The position numbers and the translations under genes were made by a program. A model generated the notes under the pieces. The model was given only the letters and a program-made list of their open reading frames with translations. It was not told where the DNA came from and ran no database searches. A stretch of DNA of 64,000 nt from Prunus persica (lineage: Eukaryota > Streptophyta > Magnoliopsida > Rosales > Rosaceae): contig NC_034013.1 in the NCBI RefSeq assembly GCF_000346465.2, forward strand, positions 7,998,216 through 8,062,215. The letters are read 5' to 3'. The first letter of the stretch is position 1. Every line of letters starts with the position of its first letter. Shown one piece after another: positions 11,577 to 22,126 of this stretch.

Positions 11577-14233
11577 TTATCCTTCAACTAGAATAGGTTC
11601 GGATTCACCTCGTATTTGTGAAGGCTCAAGCCTATTGATTGGGGATGAGGTAGGATGGGTAGAAGGTATGCCTGGAGATTCTGCCTTTATCATCTTCTGT
11701 GGCTGACAGGTTGTTTGTTCTGCCTGAGGAGCTATTTCTGGACTCTTCCCTCCTCTGGCAGAACTGGTTCCTGGCAGTGCCTGTGTGTCATTCCTGTTCT
11801 TGAGGAAGGTGCAGTACTGCCTTTGAATTTTCCTTTTCTGAGTTCTGGTTAACTCCAGAGTCGGTCTACCGCTCTTTCCAATAGAATACCATCTGCCTTC
11901 TATGATGGTTGTCAAGGGCTTTTCATTCCCGGGCATCTTGATTGGTATTTCTTACTTTGGCTGCTCTACCATTCTCTTATTGTGCTGAGCAGGCCTAAGA
12001 TAGTCCCTTTGTTTGGCTCTATCTTTAGATGGGACCGAAACTGGACTATGTTGGTATGATGCTCCAATCCTGTCAAACACGCTGGGTGTGGGCTGATTCT
12101 GCATGTCCAAAGTCACTTCTAACTCACTCTCACACTTGCACTTGCTGCACAATACTACCCCAGCTGAGATAGTTGCCTTTGGCCTTTGATTAGCCTCCCT
12201 CGTGACTCTTTTGCCTCTGCTGGAGCTAGCTTCTGTCGTTGACTTCTCTTCTATTCTGGCCAATTTAAGTTGACCATGTTGACTTGTGGCTGGGGAAAGG
12301 GATCCGTTGTAACTGATGGAAGTTTCTCCGCCAGTTTTAGTCTTCTTGCTATTATTCCTTCCCGTATGACATCCCTGAAAACAACACAACTATTGGTGGA
12401 ATGATCCAAGAGTTATGCCACTTGCAATACTGTCTGCCCTTAAGTTCTTTTGGCTTGGGCAACTTGTGGGGTGTCTCTATTGCCTTATGTAGTAACATCT
12501 CATCAAACAAAGCATCAACCTTGGTTAGATCAAAGGAATATACATTGTTTTGTGTTGGTTTGTTTGGAACAAACCGTCCTGTGAATGGTGTCAGCTTCTG
12601 ATCCTTTGGTGGCTTTGTAAGAGCCTTGCAGCTGATGAGATATTTCAACTTTGCCATTTCTACCACTACAATTTCTCTTTCCTCCGAGTCTTATGTGTCT
12701 TCCTCTGATTCCACCTCAACCAGATGGGTTGAAGAGGAAGGGGTTTTATAGTATGTGCTCTTGGAAAAGTTTCTCTTCTATTGTTCTTCCTTAAGCAACT
12801 CCTCATACTTAGATGCTTTATCTGCCAGATCTCCAAACAGCATCCCATCAAATCTTTTTCTCAGAGAGATTTTAAGGGCGGCTTGAGCCATCTGGATGAA
12901 GTGCCTATCTTCCATAGGGATTCAGCACTTTATTTTGAGCTTTCTGAACCTGGTTATGAAGTCTTGAGCAGGTTTATCTTCACTCTGTTTGAGGGCAGCA
13001 AGATCACTGATGGTGACTTCTGGCTGGATCCTGAAATAGTAGTCATGGAAAACATTTTCCATTTGCTCCCAGGTTTGAACAGAGTTAGCTGGTAGACTGG
13101 TGTACAGAGAGAGAATTTCCAAAAAGTCTTTAACAGAGGGTTATTTTATATGGCTATGCACTGGACAGAAAATCTGCCTATATGCCCCACTGATGAAGCA
13201 TGGGGATCTTCTCCGTTGAACAAGGTGAAGTTTGGCACCTTGAAACCCTAGGATTGAGGTATTTGATCAATATAAGCTAGATATGGCTTTCTGTAAGTGG
13301 GTCTCTCTCCTCCTCTGGCTTCAGGCTTCATCATCTCCCTGATCATTCTCTATAGTGCCCCCATGTCATTTAAAGCATTGACAGGGTGTAGATTTCGTCC
13401 CTGTTCTGGCTGGATGTGTTGAATCCCGTACTCCATTCTGTATAGCCTGGGCAGAACTTCCTCTCTGTGTTCTTCTTCTTCTTCAAAATCTAGATGGTTT
13501 CTCCAATTTGCTCCTGGTCTGTTCCTGTCATTGTTGGCAAAGGGGTTAATCCCCCATCTGCCTCTTCTGCCTCTTACTGGTGGAGGGAATGGATTGGGAT
13601 CCATCCTTCTGGGTCTGTAAGGCAAAACGGCTTGTGCCTCAGGCAGAAGTGCCAGGGGCTGATCACGTGGGGCCATGGGTTGTGGAATAGGTGGAGGTTC
13701 TGGCTGATTTTGACAAACCTGAACCGGTGCAGGGCCTTCTGGGCTGATTGGACCCTCATGCTCTTGGTCGGGAAGGGCTCTTCCTCTCTGTCCATCTCGG
13801 ATCTCTCCATGCCCTTGTACTCCAGCTATCTGTGCAATAAGAGGATTCTCTTGGTATGGCCAAGCCAATCCTGGTGGAGGGCCATAAGGGAGGTTTAGCT
13901 GTTAGACTACAACATCTGGGTTTGGAATTCTGGCCATGGCAGCCTCTCAGTCCTTCCTAAACTGTCTGTTAACTTGCCATTACATCATGGCTGCCATGTT
14001 GTTCAGAGTATCCTGGCTCATTTGTGCTGTAGCCTCCTGTTGGAACACAACTTCCTGTATCTGATTCAACCTCCTGGAGCCGGTCCTGGAACGTCTGCTT
14101 CCGGTGTTGTCATGAGCTGAGTATCTGGCATCACTTTCTTTTGACTTTAATCCTTCTCGGAGAACTACCTGATTTCTTTCCATGGCGTGGCGTGGGTTCT
14201 GGCTAGGGCTTCCAATATTCATATACTTGAGAA
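11577..14233 (-). pseudogene. Tat gypsy gag region, decayed
   Basis: The reading begins near 14233 (MNIGSPSQNPRHAMERN), just after the primer site; the longer open frame to 14363 crosses the primer site and LTR and is not coding. Block 13122-12922 has the retrotransposon gag core (FHDYYFRIQPEV, QDFITRFRKLKIKC). Later blocks are polar linkers. Stops divide it into at least six pieces. Gag would form the particle that carries the RNA. Confidence 0.78.
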
Positions 14234-14263
14234 AATCTCTGTCGGAGTATGTATACTGAGAAA

Positions 14264-14282
14264 TCCCACCTGGCGTGCCAAA
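14264..14282 (-). promoter_or_regulatory. Primer binding site of the Tat element
   Basis: In element sense the LTR ends ...GGGTGAACA at 14284 and is followed, after one base, by TTTGGCACGCCAGGTGGGA. This resembles the TTTGGCGCC-type primer sites of Tat/Athila elements, with substitutions. The matching tRNA cannot be named from this alone. Confidence 0.6.
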
Positions 14283-14283
14283 T

Positions 14284-15899
14284 TGTTCACCCGTTTTGTT
14301 TTTATTCCTGTGATGAAAGGGCAAAGTTCCCAATTGCCTTGAAAACCATTGACTGGTCAACAAGCCAACTTTCTTTGGTGTGCGAGCATGCCACTGCTAG
14401 CAATAAAAAATTCTAGTAGACTTTTTTGAAACAGATAACTTGCGCCCCAAGTTACTGATGTCTAAACAAGCGATTGTGAATTTGGTTGAGGAATATCTCC
14501 TAAGTAAGTTCTTTTCCTGCCTCAGATTGGTGAGGACTTCATAATTTAACACGGTATAAAAGTGGTAGTTCTGGCCAGAATAGATGATAATAAAGTGGAC
14601 TGTTTTAGGCAAAACTGTCTTTTACAAAATTAAGAAGGGAGAAATCAACTCTAGAAAGACAAAAAGATGGCTGGAATCCCATTTCTGCCAGGGTAGAAAC
14701 TTCTGATCCGGGCTGGACTGAGTATGTCTGTGCTGGACTAAGCTATCAACAACTTCAACTGCTTAGCTTCAGCTGTAAATCGATACCAAAGTTCAATTTT
14801 GGCAGAGCTTTAATCTACTTCAAGCCTTGGGAGGCTTTTGAGCGGGCAGAACTGCGGCTTCTTCAATCTGAAGGGGCAGAAGTGGCTAGACTTGAGGACT
14901 TAATAAGTTGGAACTGCACTGTAAAATTTGTTGAGGTTTTCATATTTGTGAAAACTCAAATTCTGCTTGTCTTGGCTTTTGCTAAACCAAATTTGTAATG
15001 AGAGAGAAGTCTCGTTTTGAATGACTTATTTCCCTAAGTCTGAACTTTGGAAGTTCTGATCTATAGCTGGCTTCTTTTGTGGCTCAGTGATCAAGTGATC
15101 ATTTTGAGTTTTTCGCCTTTGGTTGATTTTTGATTGTTTAATTGATTGTTGAAAAATGAGTGTTGTCCTTTGCCCTGTTCACCTCCTCTTATATTTATAA
15201 GAAATGTTTTGGAGTAGGGTTTCTTTCTTTTAATAATGGGCGGCAAAATTCTCAAAAGATCTTTTATTTTTTAAATGCAAAGAAGAAAGGATTTTATCAA
15301 TTCTGACAGATTAGCTCTCAATGGTCATTTCTTAAGACAATCACTTCTCTGTTTTTTTGAAAAGAGGACCTAACCCCTCTTTAATTCCAACTACCCCTTG
15401 TGAGAGATCAAACTGTGATGGTTAGTTTGATTTTCTAGTGTAAACAACTCCCTGTTTCTTGTTTATCTCTTTTTGAGAACATAGCCTACGTATCCCTTGA
15501 AAGATGGTGCCTTTTTTTGGAGTAGAAACAATATCTCTGAATATATAAAAGGGTTTTGATCTTCTGGTGGCAGAGATTCAGAGATGTCTCCTCTTTTGCC
15601 TTCCCTTATCAATTCTTATCAACCCAGTTGAAATTGCTGACTTTTCCAAGTCAGAGAAAAAAAATCACGTGGGTCTGTTTCTTTTTGAGTTTCCACTTTT
15701 TACTTTGATCATGCCAAGCCCAATTTAGTTTCTTCGAGTCCAAGCTTGAGATAGGTTCTGGGCTGGGCTTTTTGTTGGATTTTGGACCTTTGATTCATGT
15801 TTATTTTCAGAGTCCAGACTTCTCGGGCCCAGCGTTTTTGTCTTTGTTATTCTGGACTCTGTAGCGTTGGGCTGGGTGCGTAAGATTTTGGCCCAAACA
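14284..15899 (-). repeat. 5' LTR of the Tat element (1616 bp)
   Basis: Bounded by TG and CA on both strands: in element sense it starts TGTTTGGGCC and ends GGTGAACA. Its left limit is set by the adjacent primer site and its right limit by the alignment with 2729-2795. It holds no credible gene. Confidence 0.75.
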
Positions 15900-15904
15900 A
15901 GAAT

Positions 15905-17159
15905 TGATAACCTATTGGGCAAAATCAAAGTGATTGATTCATCAATCTGTGGGTTTCAACCAGCAGTCAAAGCCAAAGTAAAAAAATACTTTAAAAAGGA
16001 ACTGGTCTTTCTTTTATCTTTTTTTGGGTCGAAATGGTATTTCTTATATGGGTCTTGGCCATCTTGAAGAGAGCACAATTGAATGAAGGATTGTACTAAT
16101 TGAAATTTTGCAATTTGGATTTTTGAAGAGGTATCAAAACGTTCGTTTAGTTTTATGTGATTATATTTGAAGGGAAAAATATGCTCCAAACCCAGGTGTT
16201 ATATTGTTATCTGTTTATTAGTTAAATTATTAGAGTTGAAAGTTTCATGCTTGAATGTGATTGATCATATTTTTAATTTCTTTATTTCTATTTGCCTCTA
16301 ACTTGTTGTGGTGATTGTTTAGATTTTTATTATCATTAGTTCTGTTTAATATAAAAATTTTAAACTCTGGAAATTTGATAAAGACAAAAAAGAAAAATAA
16401 GATATAGCTCAAAGTCTTAAAAATATTTTTAGAAAAATATTTTCTTAAAAAAATCAATGCTTAGTTTATTAAAAAAAAACTACAATTTTAGTTATTAATG
16501 CATATACATGGGCACACTTTAGATTTTCGCCCTAGACCTTTGAGAGTTTAAGACCAGCTCTGGTCTCCAAGCTTCCCCTTTAGTGCCCGCCGAGACTTAT
16601 TTCCTTTCAACTATAGTTGAATGGAAGTTTCATTACTTTTTCGAAAAGAAAGAGGTACGATGAGCATTGATTATATCATGCAGAAAAAAAGAAGAAGTAA
16701 ATGTTATTTATTTATTTATTCAATGGATAGCCACACAAGAAGTAGCAAATCATCTAGAAAGGCAAGATGCATACACAAAAATATTTACACTTTGTTTGTC
16801 CAGAGGCCTATATGTCGCAATATGAGTCGGCTTGGGAATCAATCTCAAAACATTTCGTATTGCAATTTTTGTCATGGCTTTGTTTGCTGCAAGATACATC
16901 ACACAACACCTTTCTGCACCTATTCTCCACTGCCGTCACCCCCATATTATTAGCTACGAAAAAAAAACATGTCAACGATTACAAAATAATAAAATTCATA
17001 TTCTGAACTAGAAAATAAAAACAATGAATTGTACAAAATTACCATGACACAAAGTTAGAGGAATGTCATACTCAGGTGAATATGATGATATAATGTTTTA
17101 CTCATTAGATTTGGGTCCACTTGAAATCACATTCATATTAATCAAACAAGACATTATAT
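15905..17159. other. Intergenic, no gene seen
   Basis: AT-rich sequence with only short open frames lacking codon bias or recognisable motifs. Confidence 0.5.
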
Positions 17160-17166
17160 TAGGGAG

Positions 17167-17916
17167 CAGGAGCGGAGCCACACTGGGACCAGTGTGGTCC
17201 CGAGCTCCCACTCAAGTTTTTTTATATTTTAAAAATAATATGTCTTAGTCCTTTTACTTTAATTTATTTTTATATTACTCAATTTACTTAAGTTTACAAT
17301 GTACATAAGGAAGTACCTCCTATTTGGATTCAAATAAAAATACTAGAAAATTAAATTTCCACCAAATCAAAATATGAAAAATCGATTTTAGTGCAAAATA
17401 CAATTTAGGCTAAAATGATGGCTCATTAAGTCAGTATATACTTTATACTAAAATCCCATAAAATCAAGTTTTCTTATTTGATGTGTAAGGAATAAAAGCC
17501 ACCAAAAATTATCTTGAGAAAATGATTATTTCGAAAAATCATTTTTCATATTTAGCCAATATTTTTACATAAAACATTTTTTCATGTATGATTTGAATAC
17601 ATGAAGGGACCAAAGGTTTTTTTTTTAGTTTGTGAAATTTTGATTTTTTCTTTCTATTGGGTTTAATGGGGGAAAAAGCTGTAAAGATATTTACTAAATC
17701 GCTACTATTTGTCTATCTCTTACAATTTTTCTTGCTTAAAATGTATTTGTCTATCCCTTTGTCGAGGACAATTATGATTGCAATAAATAAGCAATATAAT
17801 TCTTGACATATGTGATATATATATATACTATTTTTTGTATGTATTGTGAGTTCGAACTTTTGATTCTTTATAATTTGTAAGAAGCCCCCACACATAAAAT
17901 TCTAGCTTCGCCACGG
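17167..17916. mobile_element. Non-autonomous hAT-like element
   Basis: The ends form an imperfect inverted repeat: CAGGAGCGGAGCCA on the left against CCGTGGCGAAGCTA on the right complement (9 of 14 equal). This is the GGAGCGGAGCC style common in plant hAT ends. It is flanked by TAGGGAG at 17160-17166 and 17917-17923, close to the 8-bp duplication hAT elements make. The 750 bp inside are AT-rich and encode nothing recognisable. Confidence 0.55.
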
Positions 17917-17923
17917 TAGGGAG

Positions 17924-18197
17924 TGTATGTATTTGCCACATTATTTAGAGACCAAAATTTGAGTCTACTGGAAACTTCATTCATACTTACCTGGATCCGA
18001 GTCTTTCTCTTCTCCTAGACCGAGCACCGAGACCGAGGGACGAGAGGCTGGATACGAGTCTGATGATTGAGTTACTTCGTTTGATAATCACTTTGGTGAA
18101 CATCACTAATTAAAAACCACCAACACGATAGTCAATAAAAACTTGAGTTAGTTAGGCCAATTGATATACATGGAGATTTACAAATATATATATATGC
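17924..18197. other. Intergenic, left flank of the pararetrovirus
   Basis: No gene seen. It ends in a short (TA)n run at about 18186-18196, directly against the viral sequence. Confidence 0.5.
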
Positions 18198-18351
18198 ATT
18201 AATCAAAATAGAATAATTTTAAAATAGCAACTTTATTATACTCACAGAAGTTGCAACTGCAAACTTCAACACACTTAGACTATTTACAAGCGTGATTTTC
18301 TCTAAAGAGTGTTTCAGAGAGAATCTATAAAACTGAAGAAAAGAAAAATTA
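18198..18351 (-). repeat. Inverted copy of the viral right terminal region
   Basis: This stretch is the reverse complement of 26046-26199, nearly identical over 154 bp. It abuts the direct repeat that starts at 18351, so 18198-18252 and 18351-18405 also form arms of a local hairpin of about 55 bp. The result is a head-to-head junction at the left end of the integrated virus. Confidence 0.85.
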
Positions 18352-18519
18352 ACCTCTGTGAGTATAATAAAGTTGCTATTTTAAAATTATTCTATTTTGA
18401 TTAATTTCATATATGCATTATTTTCTGCATTAGTCTGAATGTTGAGTTAAGTTGCTGCATCATCATATTCATCTTCATTCTCGCTATCTCTACGGACGGT
18501 TCCCCCTTTTTCTTGGTAT
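18351..18519 (+). repeat. Terminal direct repeat of the pararetrovirus, left copy
   Basis: It matches 26145-26313 over 169 bp with a single difference seen (TACGGACGG against TCCGGACGG). It contains AATAAAG and leads into the primer site, as expected for the part of a terminally redundant pregenomic RNA between the polyadenylation signal and genome position 1. Confidence 0.85.
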
Positions 18520-18526
18520 CAGAGCC
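18514..18526 (+). promoter_or_regulatory. tRNA-Met primer binding site
   Basis: TGGTATCAGAGCC is complementary to the 3' end of initiator tRNA-Met, the minus-strand primer used by Caulimoviridae and by many copia elements. Here the protein order decides for the former. From here to the ATG at 18842 I see no upstream ATG, so the leader after the primer site is short and free of small frames. Confidence 0.85.
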
Positions 18527-18841
18527 GTAAGAGTTACGGTCTTTGTCTAAGTCTGCTACTCATTCCCGCCCAAGTGGCTGGTTTAAGCATCTGAGTAGAA
18601 GGTTTCATCTTCTTCTTTTTCTTTTCTTTTATTCTCCAAGTTGTCTGTTCATCTTTCTCTAAGGTCTGACCCGTGAGTCCTTTTTGCTAGATCTGTAAGT
18701 CCCGAGGGTAGGGCGTTTGTGCTGGGCAGGAGACAGAAAATTGAGAAAGGTTAATAGGTTATTTGTAGAGTAAACGGTGAGTCTAGGAAGTCCCTGTTTA
18801 TCTTCTTCTTCAGTCTGCAAGAGTCAAACACTTGAGTAGCC

Positions 18842-19891
18842 ATGAGTCGTTTTCTTAGGTCAAATTCCTGTAAGTCAAGCAGTTCTAAAACCAGTATAAG
18901 TCGACTCCCTGAGATAGTTAATGAAGAGCAATTTGAATATGATTCTAGTTGCAAAGAACAATTAGACTTTAGAGATTGGAATATACCTAAAGTCCCGAGT
19001 CAAAAAATCTATAAGAAACATTGGTTGCCTTCCAGTTTTAATAGCACCACACATGTCAAAACAGTTGAACAAGTTTACGCTCTTAGTAAAGAACACGAAA
19101 CTTGCCAGTTGCTTAATCTTGAGTCAATTAAAAAGCACAAGACAGATGGAAACAATTTCCTTCATATTGGTCTTGTTCAAGTTGCAGTTAAGCCCCTAAC
19201 CAGGTTAGGATTGAAAGCCTCCATTCTGCTCTGTTTACGCGATGCCCGGTTCACCGCGTTCAGTGACAGTACGCTAGGAGTTATTGAGTCCAGTTTGTGT
19301 AACGGTCCAGTTCATTTTGATTGTTACCCAGACTTCACTGTAAGCCTTAGTGATCCACATATATTGAGAACCCTAACTCTCAATATTAAGACTGAAGGTT
19401 ATAATGTCCTCCCAGGAACCCAACCTTTAGCCTTAGTTTATAGAATTTATTATAAGGTCACAGGAACAAATATGAACTTCCAGGCCTTAAACAAAAGCCC
19501 AAAGGATCAGACAGTCCTGATCCAGAGTCATACCTCAGACGCCCATATACAAGTTCCCCAGACCATTAAATGGTCAGAAGTTGCCCTTCCAACAGATTGG
19601 ACCCTAGTTACCGAGAGCCAACCAGCTTCGATCCAACGTAGTCTAAACAATTTAGACTACATCCAACAATATTTAGATGGCACGGTTAAGATTAGATTTG
19701 ATAACCAGCCTCTAAGAAAGTCTAATGTCCAGTTACACCAGTTGCCAACTCCTGGTCAGTCTCAAAGGCATGCCCCTGCTCGGCATTCCTTTACTGCCTC
19801 TTCCTCTACTCTAGAACGAGACCTAGAGTTAGAAAAAACAATGATAGATTTGAAACTTGAGTCCCTGAGAAGATCCTCTCAGGTAACCTAG
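18842..19891 (+). pseudogene. Pararetroviral movement protein region
   Basis: The first ATG after the primer site opens 349 codons that end in TAG at 19889-19891. The middle part (about residues 95-215) has the all-beta pattern of a 30K-superfamily movement protein as in caulimovirids, with the stretch HIGLVQVAVKPLTRLGLK. Such proteins open plasmodesmata for cell-to-cell movement. The frame stays open after the TAG up to 20239, so the stop is probably a mutation in a longer polyprotein, though a natural end cannot be excluded. Confidence 0.75.
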
Positions 19892-20242
19892 CCCTGCTAT
19901 GGCAAGGTTCCAGTTGACGAAAAGTCAGAATCCCCTGAGTCACCTACCCAGTCTGACTTTGTAGTTGAAAACTACGCCACAGTTGATAACCAGTTAAGAA
20001 CCCTTAATAGAAAATTTAAAATTAATTGGTCACGTCTAAACAAACATCTCAAAGCCCCTGAGAATCAGTCTAGACGAGATAGTTATCACCAAGCCTATCC
20101 AGAAGCTCAACGCCGCCTAGAAATCTTTAGTGAATGGAAAGATTACATGCGGTCCGCCCAAGTTGAAATTTTCTACCTTGATTTTGTTGAAAGCCGTTAT
20201 ATGTCAAATGATGAGTTAAAAACCTTAACTCAGCAAAAATGA
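19892..20242 (+). pseudogene. Polyprotein linker between movement and coat regions
   Basis: Open in the same frame as its neighbours between the TAG at 19889 and the TGA at 20240. It is rich in charged and polar residues, with no domain I recognise. The TGA lies only three bases before the ATG at 20246, which could allow reinitiation if the two parts were ever separate genes. Confidence 0.55.
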
Positions 20243-20245
20243 AAA

Positions 20246-22126
20246 ATGGCAGATAAGTCTGTCGTTGAGTCTAGCCATCCTCCAGTAGAAACCATAATTA
20301 TTGAGCATAAAGATACTCTTATTCCTGCTACTCCTTTCAAAACCTTTGAAAGCAGTGACAGTAATAGAAGTATTCTTGAGCAAAATAATTATACCAACCA
20401 GAGTCTAATCGTTATAGGAAAACAGTTAGATACAATTGAAACTAAAATTGATAAGATAAGTTCCACAGACGTAGAGTCTAAAAAGAAAGTTGAAAAACCA
20501 ATTGTCCAGTTCCAGGATCTTAGGTCAAGCCCGACTCTTAAGATCACACCAACAATGAAGAAAATAGAAGACATGTTAGCCCAGTTGACCCCTGCAAAAG
20601 TTGAGAAAACTGAGAAATCTGGTCTTAAAACACTAGATGCTTTTGCAGAAGAAAACACTTCTGAGTCTGAGTCATCAGAAACAAGTAATATTTCTAAAAT
20701 TGAAAAAGCCTTTCAAAATTTAGAAATCCAAGTTGAACCCAAAGTTAAGAAATTAGAAAAGTTTGTCAGCCCCAGTAGTCTGACCAAAAATTGGTATCCC
20801 AGACCAACACCTCCAGACATTCAATTTGAAGAAAGAAACTTGCAAACCCAGTTTTCTGTTTCTTCCGACAAATTATATGAATGGAATATTGATGGTCTTT
20901 CTGAGCAAGAAATCCTGAATAAGTTACAACATATGTCTATGGTTGCCAATAGTTATATCACCAATCACAGTTTCAGACAGTCTGAAATTGTCCCTCTGCT
21001 AGTTACTGGTTTCACCGGTACTCTCAGAAGTTGGTGGGATAAACATCTGAGTCCTGAGTCTAAAAGCCGAATAACCTTTGCTGTAAAACTTAATGATGAT
21101 GGTCTCCCTATATTTGACGAACGTTTAGGTCAAGGTATAGAAGACGGTGTCAACACTCTGTTTTACACCATAATTGACCATTTCATAGGAACCCCTAGTA
21201 ATCAAACTACTAGGATCCATGATCAATTGAGTAATCTTAGATGTCCAAAGTTGTCAGATTTCAGATGGTATAAGGATGTCTTCATCTCTAGGGTTATGCT
21301 TAGAGACGACAGTAATCAACCATTCTGGAAAGAAAAATTTGTTAATGGTTTGCCAAACCTATTTGCCCATAAAATCCGAACTACCCTCAGTAATGAATTA
21401 GGTCATATTGATTGGGACAGTTTAACTTATGGAAATATAGTAAGCACAATTAATCAAGTTGGCATGAAAATGTGTGTTGATTACAAAATTGGTAAGCAAA
21501 TACAGTCTGATAGGAAGTCTGCCAAGTATGAACTAGGAAACTTCTGTGAACAATACGGTCTCAGTAGTATTCCTCCCTCCAGAAGAGATAAGTCTAAGCC
21601 AAGTCATCTTAGGAAACGCCGGTTTTCCTCTAAAAGAAAACATTTTGCTGTCAAAAGTGATAATGAGTTTTACAAGAAAAGAAAAAGTTTTAAAAAGAAA
21701 AATTGGTCTAAAGCCCCCAGAAAAACCCAGAAAAGTCGACCCAAAACCGATAAGTCTAAAGTTAAATGTTTTAAATGTCAAAAATTTGGTCATTATGCCT
21801 CTGAGTGTAAAGTTAAAGATGCTATTAAACAGTTGCAGATCTCAGAAGCAGAGAAAGAAAAGTTGATCCAAGTTTTAGAGTTGCGAGACTCTGAAACTAG
21901 TAGCCCTGAAACCTTAGTTGCCAGTTCTGGATATGATTCTGAACAAGTTTCAGATTCCCAGCCTAGTTCTCCTGATATCCAATTTGGTTGCACAGATAAA
22001 TGTTGTAATAGATTAAAATCCATTTTTGTTCTTACTAAACAGGAAGAACAAGAAGAGTTGTTAATTGAATTAATAAGCCGAGTCGAAAACCCTGAGTTAA
22101 AGTCCGATTATTTGAGAAAATTGTGA
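20246..22126 (+). pseudogene. Coat protein-like region with CCHC zinc knuckle
   Basis: 626 codons in frame with the rest. The first 190 residues are acidic, and the middle resembles a capsid region (NGLPNLFAHKIRTTL). Residues about 455-505 are strongly basic. A knuckle follows with Cys508, Cys511, His516 and Cys521 (21767-21808), the nucleic-acid-binding mark of caulimovirid coat proteins. A second Cys cluster (GCTDKCC) lies near the C-terminus. TGA at 22124-22126 ends the frame, which is open again immediately after. Confidence 0.78.

Larger units (their letters stand above)
2729..15899 (-). mobile_element. Ty3/gypsy LTR retrotransposon, Tat-like lineage, degenerate
   Basis: Read on the minus strand: 5' LTR 15899-14284, primer site, gag, protease, reverse transcriptase, RNase H, a second archaeal-type RNase H, integrase (to 6993), then a gene in the opposite direction (3177-6798), then the start of the 3' LTR (2795-2729), which is broken off by CACTA element A. 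The second RNase H after RT-RH, and extra antisense frames downstream of pol, are known from the Tat clade. Stops and frameshifts interrupt every protein. The candidate right target duplication is AGAAT at 15900-15904; its partner lies left of the window. Confidence 0.88.

Noticed and set aside
14234..14363. Extension of the gag frame into the LTR
   Set aside because: It would translate across the primer binding site and LTR end; the ATG after the primer site is the sensible start.
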